From Phoronis australis (Eukaryota > Phoronida > Phoronidae): a DNA stretch of 64,000 nt. Under the pieces are notes generated by a model. That model was given only the letters and a program-made list of their open reading frames with translations, had not been told where the DNA came from and made no database searches. The position numbers and the translations under genes are program-made. Of the stretch, positions 34,672 to 46,249 are shown piece after piece. Numbering within the stretch: position 1 is the stretch's first letter; each line of letters opens with the position of its first letter. The stretch spans positions 2,089,935-2,153,934 of the forward strand of contig NMRA01000004.1 in NCBI GenBank assembly GCA_002633005.1, in the 5' to 3' direction.

Positions 34672-36787
34672 TGTCCGTGTCTAGCATGTGCGTACAGTAG
34701 CTTTCAAATAAACTTCACGTAACATGCTGTTGGATCTAAGAATTACTGAAGGGGACTAACAGTAATATGTCCTTTAGTAAGATCACAAGGCTGCTATTGC
34801 CTTCGGCCTCAAATTGTTACGGATGGTCTCCAGCTATGACGAACTGTCAGTTCTCCCTAACACGAGACATTCTCAGTAATCTGACTAAGAGGAGTATAAT
34901 TAAGATTAATTTTACATGGGTAAATCAATTTAAACAATTTTTTCTAACAAAAGGTGTGTAATGTATCAGGAAGATTCGAATTATCGATAAATGAACGCAC
35001 TAGTATTTACTGCTTTTCGAAACTAAAGCTTCGGTTCATGTGTATTTTTACTGCTCAATTTCCAGTTCATTGACATTGTGTCAGACATTGCGCTAGACTC
35101 CAGATGTTCCAGTACATTGCACACCTATTTCATGACTTGACAAAAATAGCAAAATTTTGCGTTGCCGGTATCGGCAAGGTTTTACGTGGGCATGCCGAAT
35201 TTCCAAAGGAACCAACCTTGAAAATGATTGACGCATGCATGCAGCCTCATTTTTGGTTAAGTTAACGACACGATGATTCTGCATCATCACACGCTGCGCG
35301 TTTCCGCTTGTGGACAGATAGCATGTCGGGGTAAAAGAATTTTTCCCCGAAATGCAAAAAATTGCCTTACATGTTTTGGTTTCACAAGACCCTCGGCATC
35401 ACAAATACTACCTTACGTAACACATCGTTTTCCCTTTACGACCCTAGTTATCCCTTTCCGCACCCTGGTTGCCGTGTGGCTGTACATGTATGACTACTGA
35501 TTTGAGACTCTCTCCCGTGTTCCGTCTGTTTTGACTTCACGTAATAAGTACATGTAGAATTAAGAATGGGTCGCACCCGTTGGCTGTTGTCACTAAAGTA
35601 TGAAAATGTCGTATACTGAAATGTTTTGTGCATTTCTCAGTTTATGTTTGCAACTGATTAATTTAGCAAAATCTGGATTGTTATGGCTAATTTCTGCAGG
35701 TTTCCTTTCTGACATTGGTATTTTGATTTCCTGCTCTACGCATCCACAGAAATGAACATTCTCACACGAACTCGCTTGGTGTCTGCACGTATATAAATGT
35801 GAACGACTATGGTCATTAGCTCAGATCATCATTGCGTATTTTATTTGAATTGATTAGATATTTGCCATTTGCATACTATATAAATATATTGTAGATCCCG
35901 TTAACGTCACTGTAATAGTCTTTCAACCATAACAATCGCGCTTAAAGTTCAAGTGTTAATATCGCGTTACTCAAAGTGTCGTTATAAACAATCTGGGTAT
36001 TGAGCGAGTTATACGTCGGTGTGCATTTTGTATCGCTCATTTGTCGAAAGAAACAGGTGTGTTACTCTTTTATAATTCTTAAAATACTTAATTCTTATCA
36101 CACGTTTTAGATTTTCGAATACATTCCCAGAATCCCACCCTACCAGACTTTTGGTTGCAAATATGACCAATGTGGAGAGTTTGTTGACGTTATAAAGAGT
36201 TTGGGAACCAGCCTTCCTAGAAACCTCTGGTAACAAGGGGTCAGTAAAAAATTATATCTAGCTGTTCGGTTGTGTTTTGGCAACCGGTCTACACTGACAG
36301 CTTTTTCGTTTTGTTTGTAAACTCTACCAGAGTAGACCGTGCTGTAGCACCCAACTGTTCACACAGCTGGGTTGTGGTCTTCAGTGATGGTGTCATTCTC
36401 TCGCAAACATTGTCCGGTAAATGTACTGTGTATATTGCAAGTGTTTGGTACAGCAATTTTCCTAAAAAAAATTAAGCATCGGGACCTAAATTTCGCAAGA
36501 GTAGCAGCCTTCCACTGACTGCCACATAGTACATGTGCAAATGTAAGTCGTACTGGTCATGTATTGTTTAGGGTCGTAGTTAGGTTTACCGGCTGAAGTT
36601 TTTAAAGCCTGCCTTCACTTACAGGAGCAATTGGGTGTCTTTCCTACAAGCACGTGCTTTTTCCTCGACAATAGCGCATAATCTTGTCCGTGCGAGATAT
36701 TTTTATGCTACCGGTACATGTACTTCGTTAGGCAACGAATTTCCCAGATTATTAATCAAATTACATGTAGATATGTTATTGTCAAAG
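34672..36787. other. No gene recognised
   Basis: AT-rich sequence. Open frames at 34767-34961 (+), 35273-35500 (+) and 36009-36236 (-) lack any recognisable family or good splice context. Confidence 0.35.
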
Positions 36788-36931
36788 ATGGCATCAAAAC
36801 ACGTGATCTTGTTCATGACGTTGATAGCGCACACGGTGGTGTTGATAATGTTTGTGATGATAAGCATGACAAACTTTGTGTCATTTAGATTTATTGCAAT
36901 ACACAAGAACTGTGTAAATACTGTGTGTAGG
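36788..36931 (+). CDS. Possible first exon of a membrane or secreted protein (partial, unrecognised)
   Basis: ATG at 36788 has a good context (AAAGATGGC) and opens a 48-codon stretch starting MASKHVILFMTLIAHTVVLI. This contains a ~25-residue hydrophobic segment suited to a signal peptide or type II signal anchor, followed by FRFIAIHKNCVNTVCR and a splice-donor-like AG|GTGAGA at 36931/36932. No downstream exon was identified. It could equally be a chance open frame; the whole open frame from 36635 has no family motif. Confidence 0.2.
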
Positions 36932-37421
36932 GTGAGAACCACTGACGTTTAATTATCAACAGGGTGTACTGCTTCAAATCTAAAATTCAAAAGATTCATC
37001 CATTGACCCGACAAGTGCACCCGTACGTTTGGTACTGAAACGTGTTTGTATGTAGAAACGTAAACTTACATTTGAATTGTCTAGTTCACAATTTGTTTTG
37101 CACTAAGTGACATTTGACCTGTGGCTGGTTGATATAATCTCTAAAGAAAAGTCGTGCCTGTAATTGGCATGTTGTATCACACCTGTGCACTGAAGTTGAA
37201 ACCTGTTAAACACATGGCACCTGTCGCTGTTGCCTATCTTTATTTCATTTCGTTGGTAACCTCGGAACAAGGTTCGACATTCTACAGAACAATATTAGTA
37301 AAGTAATTGGCCGATTGTCATGATTAAAAGAAACACGATATTTCGAAACATGCTCGTTTCGAGCTCAAGTGGTAATAAAATTACGCAGTACTCAGAACGA
37401 AATCTAGTAACATAAACACTG
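36932..37421. other. No gene recognised
   Basis: Unannotated spacer before the 110-nt hairpin. Nothing supported. Confidence 0.4.
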
Positions 37422-37531
37422 GGACACGGCAGGTGTGAATCACTGCAAAGACTAACAAATGGAGGGGGAAACATTTTCCTATTGCTCCTGCCATTAGTCA
37501 CTGTTTGCAGTAATTCCCACCTGCCGTGTCC
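37422..37531. ncRNA. 110-nt hairpin, pre-miRNA-like or small foldback
   Basis: The left arm at 37422-37449 (starts GGACACGGCAGGTGTGAAT) pairs with the right arm at 37504-37531 (ends CACCTGCCGTGTCC): 26 of 28 positions pair, with no gap. Inside, GACTA (37450) can pair with TAGTC (~37496) and ATGG with CCAT, leaving a loop around AAACATTTTCC. Stem length and mismatch pattern suit a pri-miRNA, but a small foldback transposon gives the same picture. The strand of any transcript is unknown. Confidence 0.4.
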
Positions 37532-37589
37532 TACAGGATATGCCACTAGCTTTTAGTTTCGTAGAGCTGTAACAAATATCATTTGTGTA

Positions 37590-39593
37590 CTTTAAGTGGA
37601 CAGTTGTATTTTGATGGAGTTTAGTCCAGTTAGGTGTAATTTCAATACCTAAAACGTTCCAACAAGTAACACGGCAAAAGCTGCTAAGTACACTTTAGCT
37701 CAATGCACAAAGATTTTGTGCAAAACAAGAATTCGCTCATGCACAACGTAGATGGCTTGAACGAGAATACGCTAATAATACACGTTTAAGTGGTGTAGAA
37801 CAATTTCAAACAGATAAATTTGTTGAACTTGATTAGTGCCACCTTGCGGAAAGCATATAAATTATACCTGGTTGTAACTTAGATCTTTTCTACCAATGCC
37901 CAGCCAGTAAAATGGCACACTACGCTTGAAAGAAATCAAAACATGTACTTTAATGACATCTTTTGAGTTCTGGAAATCATGCGAAGCTTTAGCATCATAT
38001 TCCAGAAAAAAAATAACCTTCAGTTACCTGCTATTTGAAGTAATAAGGCTACTATTACGACAATCTCCAGTTAGCAATGTGATAGCAATTAACAAAAGAA
38101 CTTAAATACGCGCAAAAATTGAAGTGTATCATAAAATTCATACATTTTGGTGCAATAGATGAAATGCCATACTACCCTCACGGGATTTACCTTAAAGTCG
38201 CTTACAGTGCCTTGTGAAAATCATTGTTTTGGCGTGTGCTTTGAGGTGACGTTTTGGTTCTTTAAAAAGGCCCGTTATAATTCCTGATTACACAGCGCGG
38301 TAGACCGACAGGAGGTGTTTAATTGACTCAGCTGTAAGATTTACCTCCACTTGCGTGTGTTATTCAAGTTTGAAACTTGTGACGTCAGCTTGACCTAAAC
38401 CCCGTTTATATGCCTACTTTCACCTCCGTATGTAAATGTATACCATACGCAAATCTACACCGGGAGTAAATGTAAATTTACATAACGTGTTTATGGGACA
38501 AAAGAAAAGCAATAATTACGACCAATACTGTATACATTTTGCAGCGAAGTCGACACAAGCAACGTTTTGCAATTAAAGAAAGCATTAGAGTACATGTACT
38601 GAGCGCAAGTTGTTCTTTTCCTTTGTCCCGTACGAGCGATATGTAAATATACATGTAGTTTTGTGCATTGTGTATACTTACGTACGCGTGTAAAAGTGCT
38701 GCATATAAACGGGGATTAGGTCAAGCTAAAGTCACAAACTTCAAACTTAATAACACACACACCCAAAAACACACCCAAAAAACACACACACACACACGTG
38801 GAGGTGAATCTTACAACAGAGTCAATTAAAGACCTCCATTTTGTTTACCGTGGTGTGTAATTAAAAATTACAACGGGCCTTTTTAAAGGACCAAAACCTC
38901 ACCTCAAATCAAACCGAAAACATCTGTTTTCAGAAATGGCGCTGCACATGTTAGTAACAGTAAGGTAAATTCCTTGTGCTTAGTTTCAACCTTAACATGC
39001 GGTTCATCTACATGTATTGTACCTAACATGTTCGAGTTTTATTCTACACTCCAATGCTTTAGGCGTAATTAAGTGCATTTATCAATTGTTGTCATACTGC
39101 TTACTGGAAATTGCCGGAGTAGTTTCTTTCAATTTCAAATAGCAGTTGGCTGAAGGTTGTTTTTGCTTTTTTATTTTGTGCATCAATTTTCTGGTATAGT
39201 ATCCTAAACGCTTTGCATGGTTGTCCAAAACTCAAACGATGCCAATAAAATACGGGTTTTGATTTCTTTCAAGCGCAGCCTGCCATTTTGCTGGATGGGC
39301 ATTCCTAAAAAAGTCCAAGTATCTCCATGTATGCCTCTAGGTGTTACTAATCATGTTCAGCAAATTTAACTGCTTAGAGTGTTCTTCATGTAAGCCACTG
39401 AACCATATATTATGAGTCTTTGTTCAAAGCAACTTTGTTGTGAATAATTGAGTTCATGTTTTTCAAAAGTCTGCATATATACGTTGAGCTATTTAGCAAC
39501 AATTGTTGCGTTATTTATTTGAACGTTTTAGGTATTGAAATTACACTAAAGGGGACTAAACCTCATCAAAGTACAATTGTCCAACACTTATTA
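37590..39593. repeat. ~2-kb imperfect palindrome (foldback element or head-to-head pair)
   Basis: The two halves are reverse complements over about 900 bp each, with obvious substitutions and indels. Anchors: GTTTAGTCC (37619) with GGACTAAAC (39553); TGTAATTTCAATACCTAAAA (~37634) with its complement (~39525); CAATGCCCAGCCAGTAAAAT (~37896) with ATTTTGCTGGATGGGCATT (~39285); GAAGTAATAAGG region with CTTCAGTTACCTGCTATTTG (38020) matched at ~39140; CTTTAAAAAGGCCCGTT (~38262) with ACGGGCCTTTTTAAAG (~38873); CCCCGTTTATATGC (~38401) with GCATATAAACGGGG (~38700). The centre is near 38.58 kb. No coding frame is conserved. Divergence between arms rules out a simple assembly foldback. Confidence 0.85.
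38752..38800. repeat. (CA)n-rich tract
   Basis: Interrupted CACACA/CACCCAAAAACACACC tract in the right arm of the palindrome; the left arm has the corresponding GTGTGTTATT but no expanded tract. Confidence 0.7.
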
Positions 39594-40942
39594 AAAGAGG
39601 CATTGCTATGCACTATGCACATAACTGTTAAGAGGACGCAGCACATACTGTAATCGCATTAGTGGTCTCCGAACGTTACCGAACGTGGCTTCTTTAAAAA
39701 TGCATTAGTTGGTACTATAGGCAACCTTCGGTCTTCGTGGCGTTTTGAGTCGTATTCCATGCATGTATTTCATTATCTAGTGAAGAATAAAGATTACTTC
39801 CGCAGGCGTAATGTAATCGTTTCTGATTAGTTATATTTTGTTATATTAAGTCGGGCTCCTGTTACTTGTACACTACATTTGTCATTTAATTTCTCGATCT
39901 TCTACCGATCTGTTTCAATTATTCATGAATGCGAGTCTTTACTAACTGGAGTATGGAATCACATTTTTGCGTGACAGCATAAACCGCGGCTTCTAGATGC
40001 CTTTTTCATGACAGATTTGACATTTGTAGTCCCACGGCGTCTTTGTTTGTATTTTGCTTCGCATGGACTGCTGATTCATCCTACGTAACATTTGACAACG
40101 CATAATGTTCCATCATCAAGCGTTCATTTTGTATGATTTTGTGGATATTTAAAAACAAACTGTTTTTGCATCCAGTATTTACGAGTATATTTAAAGAATA
40201 AGTGCATTTTCTATTTTACGAGAAAATATCAAATAATGAATGGGGACCGTCGTCATGGTTTCCTTTTGTAAAAATTTGAAAAGACACAATCAAATTATTA
40301 CAATGAATTGTACGTTTTCGACCGTCAATGATGATTAGATGCAACTGCAGTTGCGCGATGGATTTCCGCATTGGGCCACCTATTTGGATGTCAAAAATGC
40401 CAGAAAAGAATAGTGATCTACGTCATGGTTCATGACTCTCTAGCCCGCTTTCCTTGTGAATAGGCTCTTGCGTATCCAACGTGTTTTCTTTCGCGCATCA
40501 TGGGCTATACATGTACTTTTGGCATGATCCAATCCTATATATTATAGCCCGAAAATGGTCACCCGCATGTACCCTGGGGATATCAATTTCAACATTTTTG
40601 TGAAGAAAATAAAAATTGATCTGAACTAGCTGAAAGAAATGACCAGCTTGTGTTTTTATTATAAGTACCGTTCTTTCCGGGAATTTTTGTTATTTCTCTA
40701 TTACTCACTGACTATTTCATATAACTGAATACATTGAGTCTCGATATCTCTATTCTGAGGACCAGGCGTTGCGACGAGCCATTTTTTAAATATTTAATTG
40801 AGTCTACTGTGAAGAAGAATGCGAACTTTTATGGATTCTTTATTTACAGATCGCCCCAAAACTGTTATTCATATAGCTATTCGAAAATATAACTGTTCTA
40901 CATGTACATGTCTTAAGCCACTGATAAAGATTACATATACCA
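39594..40942. other. No gene recognised
   Basis: AT-rich sequence with no supported feature. Confidence 0.4.
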
Positions 40943-41344
40943 GGGCCCGGTCTCTAATCCTTGTACTCGAAACGAACTCAAAACTATTTTTGGCATTTTC
41001 TCTGCTCCTTCGTGCGAACTTAAGATAATTGGTTATCAGACTGTGCTCAAATACATTATAGTTTATGCATATGAGTTTCTAGTTCAAGTTTGCCCTTGAA
41101 GACCCTTATATTCGTGCTACAAACTCGAGTAAAAACTCGAAATTTCAAGTTCAAACTCGAACTTATTGCTTTAATATTGGGTTTAAAAACTGTGAACTAA
41201 GGGCAATAAATTTTCTACGTAAGTTATTGTGTACTCGAACATAGAATAATAGACACTTATCTTGAGTTCGCCTAAAAGTAGAGTAGAAAATGCCAAACCT
41301 AATTTCGAGTTTCATTTCGAGTAAAAAGATTGGAGACCGGGCCC
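40943..41344. mobile_element. 402-bp MITE with ~40-bp TIRs
   Basis: GGGCCCGGTCTCTAATCCTT (40943) is matched in inverted orientation by AAGATTGGAGACCGGGCCC ending at 41344, and the similarity continues inward through TACTCGAAA.GAA.CTC for about 40 bp per side. The interior repeats the words ACTCGA and TTCGAGT many times. There is no open frame of note. No target duplication is evident, so the superfamily is not assigned. Confidence 0.85.
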
Positions 41345-43239
41345 AGAACAATTAATGTGGCCTAGGCTCCGTATCCACCATTTTATGTCCCTTTCGTCTC
41401 TCTCCATTTATCCTTGTTCATAAAAAACTGATTGTTTTTCTTCTCAGTCTTCATCACTGTAGTTGTTTAAGAATTAAAAAGCTACTTGACCCCACTGGTT
41501 CTACCATCCACTCACGTTTTGTCACATTGTTTTTGGCTGTTCAACTATGGATTCACCAAGTAAAGAATTAGTTTGAGAGGTCCATCTGCTTGATGGAGGA
41601 CTAAAGTCGCAAGTTCCGGTAAATTGCGCAAAAGGGTATGATGAGACATTCAGTGGCAACATCATAGTCTTGCTTTAACCAACCATGGTGGTAAACTGTT
41701 GGCATACGGGCGCATGCAGTAAAAATCTGATGACAAAGAAAATAGTGGTTGAGAGGTGAAGGACCGTCAGAACCGGTGTCCTTTATTGCCCTATCTTACC
41801 AAACTCAGTGATTCATCTGACTGTAACTTGTGTTTGTGAAGTGCACGGAAGTGAGACATCACCAGTTGTATGGCGAACGTTTAACGATTGAAGTGATGTG
41901 AACTTGAGTGTTCGTTGTTTTCATTGGATGTTGTACACCTCATGCGTTCTGTAAAAGAATTAAACGATCACCTGGCATGCTGTTTAACACCATCCGTGTA
42001 CATAAACAGTGGATTACTTTGAAAAGAATTTTGTCCCAATGCTCGACCCTCAAAACACGATTATAGACGCATCTTTTTCAGCATGAAATAACCCGCGAGC
42101 TATTTCAAAATAACGAATATTCAATACCGTCCGTACCAACTTGCATAAAGACATACACATGGCATTTTTCGGCTTGTTGAAATCGCTCTTTATTTTCCCA
42201 CGTGTTTACCTCACAAACGCTCAGTTTAGAAGTTGATTTCCGGGGTGTGCACGGGTGCCTTTTCCCGACTCAACTAATTTGGTCGTGGCTGTCACAATGC
42301 ATGGTTATTTCAGACAAGTAACGAATTTAGCGGACTTTGCTGTCGGGGGAAGGGGGTTCCCGAATGATTTTGCCTTTCCAAACGATTTAATGATTGATAA
42401 ATATTACAGGAACACCGTCAGATTGCGAATCTAAATTATTCAACGCAGTGAAACAAAAATATCAGTTCATTTAAAACACGTTTGTTAAACCAATCTCACA
42501 TACACAAATGAAATTCTACTTGGTCAGTAGAAAATAGTTCGCGTTAGACGAGTTCGGCCGGATAACAAAAGACCACGCAATACTACATGAATGGAACTCG
42601 AGACTCTTATTGGCTACTAGGCCCAAAGACTGTACACCTGAATATGTGAAGAACATTTCGTGATTAAGACTTCATACAACTGTTCCATCGTTGATTGCAA
42701 TTGGCACCAAAGGGATTTTCTCATTTATTTCCACTGCAGTACGGGAGACGACAGGTTACTTCGAAAAACAAATAAAACCAAAACAATCAATACCGCATTG
42801 AGAGTCACTCTTTAAATAAAAGAGGCGGTTTGATATTCGATGGTGTTCTGACGTCAATGCCGCGCCGTCTGGTCAAAACGCCACCACTTGGTCAGAAGAA
42901 CGATAACGTCACAAGCCAAGCTGAAGTCCGTGAGATGCGGACGCAACGTTGCTAACTTTTTAAAGTTCTTATTCCAGTATTAGACTCAAACTTGATCAAT
43001 CAATACCACACTTCGCGCACGATTGTTGTAAATCAGCACGCAGTCTGTTCCGACGGCACGGAGATGGCCAGTTAGTATTTATATTGTTTTTTAATCTGAA
43101 ATGTCCTAGGGGTATCCGACTTTGGGTAAAATAAACTTCCCACTTGCAATCAGAGAGTGTTTAAGAAAAGTCACAACTCATAAATAATGGTTGATTGGGT
43201 CAGCAAACTGTCTCTTTGAATTGAGAAAAAGATTGGAGG
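41345..43239. other. No gene recognised
   Basis: No supported gene or repeat. Confidence 0.4.
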
Positions 43240-43746
43240 TCAAGCAAATATCATTTCTAACCTCAAAATGTAACACTGAGTGCCAGGTCCACCGTCTTGA
43301 GTAATCACCCTTTGGGGAGGGCCTTTTAGTGACTTCATACGCGTTTCTAAGTTAGGTGATACGATGACTAAACCAAATGTTGCAAAAACACAATAACACA
43401 TTCTGTGACATCTTCCCCCACGCAACAGCAAGGAATGGAAAACGAAGTAATACCCGAATAAATGAACAATGGACAATGCTAGAATTAACATGAGAAATAT
43501 GCTAGAATATTGGACACAAGAATTATATACTCTAATCATGTAAAAATGCACCTGTGGAAAACTATATAATGTATTCGAATCAATCATTTGTCCAACGTCG
43601 TATACTGTGACGAGCCTAGAGAGATGCCCGTCGTTGTGGTCGTGGAGGATGAGGCTGTGAGGCCGAATTAGATGGTACTCGTAGTGTCGGCGGCTGGCGG
43701 ACTCGAACGAAGTCGACACTTGTAAAAATGTCATGATTATGGATAA
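43240..43746 (-). CDS. Hypothetical hydrophobic protein or exon, ~168 aa, unrecognised
   Basis: This is the second longest open frame in the window. The first ATG gives MLSIIMTFLQVSTSFESASR, a plausible signal peptide. A His/Asp-rich middle follows (HLIRPHSLILHDHNDGH), then a strong hydrophobic helix (SSIFLMLILALSIVHLFGYY) and a second one near MCYCVFATFGLVIVSP. A frame this long is unusual by chance at this base composition, but no family motif, splice context or neighbour supports it. It might be an exon, a pseudogene piece or a chance frame. Confidence 0.25.
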   Translation of the reverse strand, partial: LSIIMTFLQVSTSFESASRRHYEYHLIRPHSLILHDHNDGHLSRLVTVYDVGQMIDSNTLYSFPQVHFYMIRVYNSCVQYSSIFLMLILALSIVHLFGYYFVFHSLLLRGGRCHRMCYCVFATFGLVIVSPNLETRMKSLKGPPQRVITQDGGPGTQCYILRLEMIFA

Positions 43747-44380
43747 CATACTTAATTCCAATTCACTATTTTCTAAGGCATTCAGTATTAAAATAGGTGA
43801 ATTCTATCATTTCTGACTGTTTGCGCGTCTCGCTTTCGAAACTGTAATGGTGTTTTCAGCCCCGCATTACTAAGTCCCAGAGTGCAAACAAGACAAGGTA
43901 AAATTTGGTAGCGCTATGATTTTGGCAGCTCTAACAGCCTGTTTCACAGGACGTACCGAACTTGTAAATATGCCACTACGCCAAAGATTTCAAAAACGTT
44001 GTACAAAGTTTATTGAAACTTATTCCAAAGTCAGTTTCTTAACATTTACGACTACCGGAAGTACTATCGCCTACTTTATAAACGATCAAAATGACACCAA
44101 ACCGGAACTGTTTACCTCAAAGCCACCATTTTCATGCAATTACTGCGAACTGAGAGTCAGTGTGCTCACATTGCTAAAACTCTTCAGATAACAGAAATCG
44201 GTTAAAAAGTTCGTCGACAAGGCAAAATTTTCCAAAATCCAAAGAGTCTTAAGGGTACCTGAATTTCCTGCTTGGTTTCAAGCACTAAAGGATTATGAAA
44301 AGCCACGATTGAGCAATGGGTCAACGGGTCAACACTAGGTATCTTTCCCTTAGGACAGACTCAAAAATCATGCAAATACC
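43747..44380. other. No gene recognised
   Basis: A 91-codon plus-strand frame (43916-44191) starts ATGATTTTGGCAGC and has no recognisable motif. Nothing else is supported. Confidence 0.35.
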
Positions 44381-44681
44381 CAGTGGCGGATCTAGGATAC
44401 CATAAGGGGGGGCCAACATGTTGTCTTGGGGAATCGGGCAAAGTTTGATTGCATGTGTAGCTCAGGCCCAAAGTTGCAGTAGACGGGTGTGTGAACCATC
44501 TATTCCGAAAACCTACCGGTGGACTAATAACAAAAACGGGAACGCCGGGATCTGGAGCACCCCCTTCTCCGCGTCCTAGTTGCTTCCTCAATATTTCCTC
44601 GCGCTTCACGCTGTTGCTGTTCCATTTTTGCTTACGGCAGCCAAGGGAGGGGGGGGGCGGGCCCCCCTAAATCCTCCTATG
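44381..44681. mobile_element. Degenerate hAT-like MITE (301 bp)
   Basis: The left end CAGTGGCGGATCTAGG followed by a G-run, and the right end with a C-run then CCCTAAATCCTCCTATG, are an imperfect inverted pair of the CAGTGGCGGATCYAGGGGGG type found at termini of many animal hAT-like elements. G/C runs at both ends can pair (GGGGGGGCC with GGCCCCCC-type tract at ~44650-44667). No 8-bp target duplication is visible and the right end has diverged, so the call is tentative. Confidence 0.45.
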
Positions 44682-45161
44682 AATGCTGCATCAAACTTTG
44701 CTCAGCCATCCCAGCAAGTGTCAGTTTTGAATAAGATTTGGGAGCCAAATTCGACCGTGGCGCAAACGTGCTATTTAGTGCCTCCTTTGCAGAGAGTTTA
44801 ATGCCAGTTTTATTTCCCTTCCCTTAGTAAGAGAGAGTTCATCTACATATATTTTGAAAACCTAAGTTGATTCACTTATTTGCAAAAAAAAATAATTGCC
44901 AAAATGGCCATTTCCCCCCTTGTTTCAATTAATGGCTGATTCCCCTTTTTCAAATAATGGGAACTTAAGCAAACGCTTTTATGATATCAACACACTGCAA
45001 ACCATGCTTGAGATATACTAAAATGTCTTTAATTTTCACGTATGTGTATATATGTAACGAAATAGAATTTCAGTGTTAACTCTATGTGAAAACTTATTAT
45101 GTGTTTAAACAGGAAATGTCAGGGCACCTGGTCAATGACGAAACTGTGTGTTGACTGTGTT
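44682..45161. other. No gene recognised
   Basis: AT-rich, with no supported feature. Confidence 0.4.
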
Positions 45162-45305
45162 GTATCAGGCACGCTACGGTACACAATCGTAAATCAATGG
45201 AAGGAAAATTGTTAAACAATTACTTTTATTTTTCCCTGATGTACAAGCATAAACATGCTGACAAGGGAACAAAACAAAACCCTTCACAGACCCCATGCAT
45301 CGACT
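45162..45305 (+). repeat. Dispersed repeat, copy a (related to 54280-54427)
   Basis: Shares with 54280-54427 the ordered blocks GGTACACA.TCG, TAAATCAATGGAA, CAAACAATTA.TTTTAT, AACATG.TG.CA.GGGAA and CA.ACT.CATGC...GACT. Divergence is moderate to high. The class is unknown. Confidence 0.55.
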
Positions 45306-45818
45306 CCATTATAAATTTTTAAACAAGTATCCAGTCAATTGAGAAACGGTGAGCTGTGTGTTAACACAAAGTGCAGGAGATTCCGTAGAGCGATGTTCAG
45401 AATAATTGAACAGTACAGCAGGTCTGTCTGAGTGGAGAAATGAATCAAGTGCCCAAACCGCTTTTATTAATCCAGGTCATTGTTGTAACTTAATGTTTGA
45501 TAGCGTCCGTTGTAACGGCCACTCATCAAGGCTTTGTATTCTGATATGCTGGTCAATCGATGCATACAGTCATTACACTTGAATCAGTTGAACTGAAGCT
45601 TCACGCATTTGATCTGACTATAAAATGCTAAAACCGATTTTACATTAAATGCCTTGTAATCATTGATTACATGGGGCTTCAAAACAAGTCAATGATTACT
45701 TTTACGAACTGGAACTCGGTTATGCACGGATATATTTTTGCACACCGTGAACGACAAAAATCTTGTCATATTGGGATTTATCGAGATTGGTCCGTTTTCT
45801 CACTAATGCACATTGGTA
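45306..45818. other. No gene recognised
   Basis: Sequence leading into the N-separated tandem blocks. No supported feature. Confidence 0.4.
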
Positions 45819-46248
45819 GTAAATTGACTTGAGCTCTTTTGGAGGTCTTTAGGAAAAGCACCTGTTTGAATGCAAATCCGAGAAAATATTGGAAGCCGTA
45901 AAAATGCCCAGAGGCAACTCAGCAGCCGGCAATTTCTAACTCAGAAGAGATAGTAATTCAACCGATGGACTCATACCTGTCCGGATAGTCTAGGTTTTTC
46001 TATTTCATGCGGCTCTTGTTAATACATGTATGTATACTCGTAACCACAGGCAGGCGAGTTTCTTAAAAACTTAACAAACGCAAAATTTTTGACGAGCCTA
46101 AGTTCTGAACTTTTGTCTTAAATCCAAATAAAATCTAGGAAGCCCGTTTGGGAGGGTCCTCGGTGAAAGGTCATAAATACGAAAGGAAAGGTCAGTCACA
46201 TGGGATGGATGCAATCGGAAGGGAAATCATCCGCCTACCGGATGGAGG
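45819..46248. repeat. Tandem block A (partial), ends at an N
   Basis: Matches the start of block B (46250 onward) at an offset of about 441 bp: CATTGGTAGTAAATTGACTT versus CATATTGGTAGTAAGTTGAC, then essentially identical through GGATGGAGG. It stops exactly at the single N at 46249. Confidence 0.9.
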
Positions 46249-46249
46249 N
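46249..46249. other. Single N (assembly gap placeholder)
   Basis: Undetermined base exactly at the junction of blocks A and B, consistent with a contig join of unknown size rather than a single miscalled base. Confidence 0.85.
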
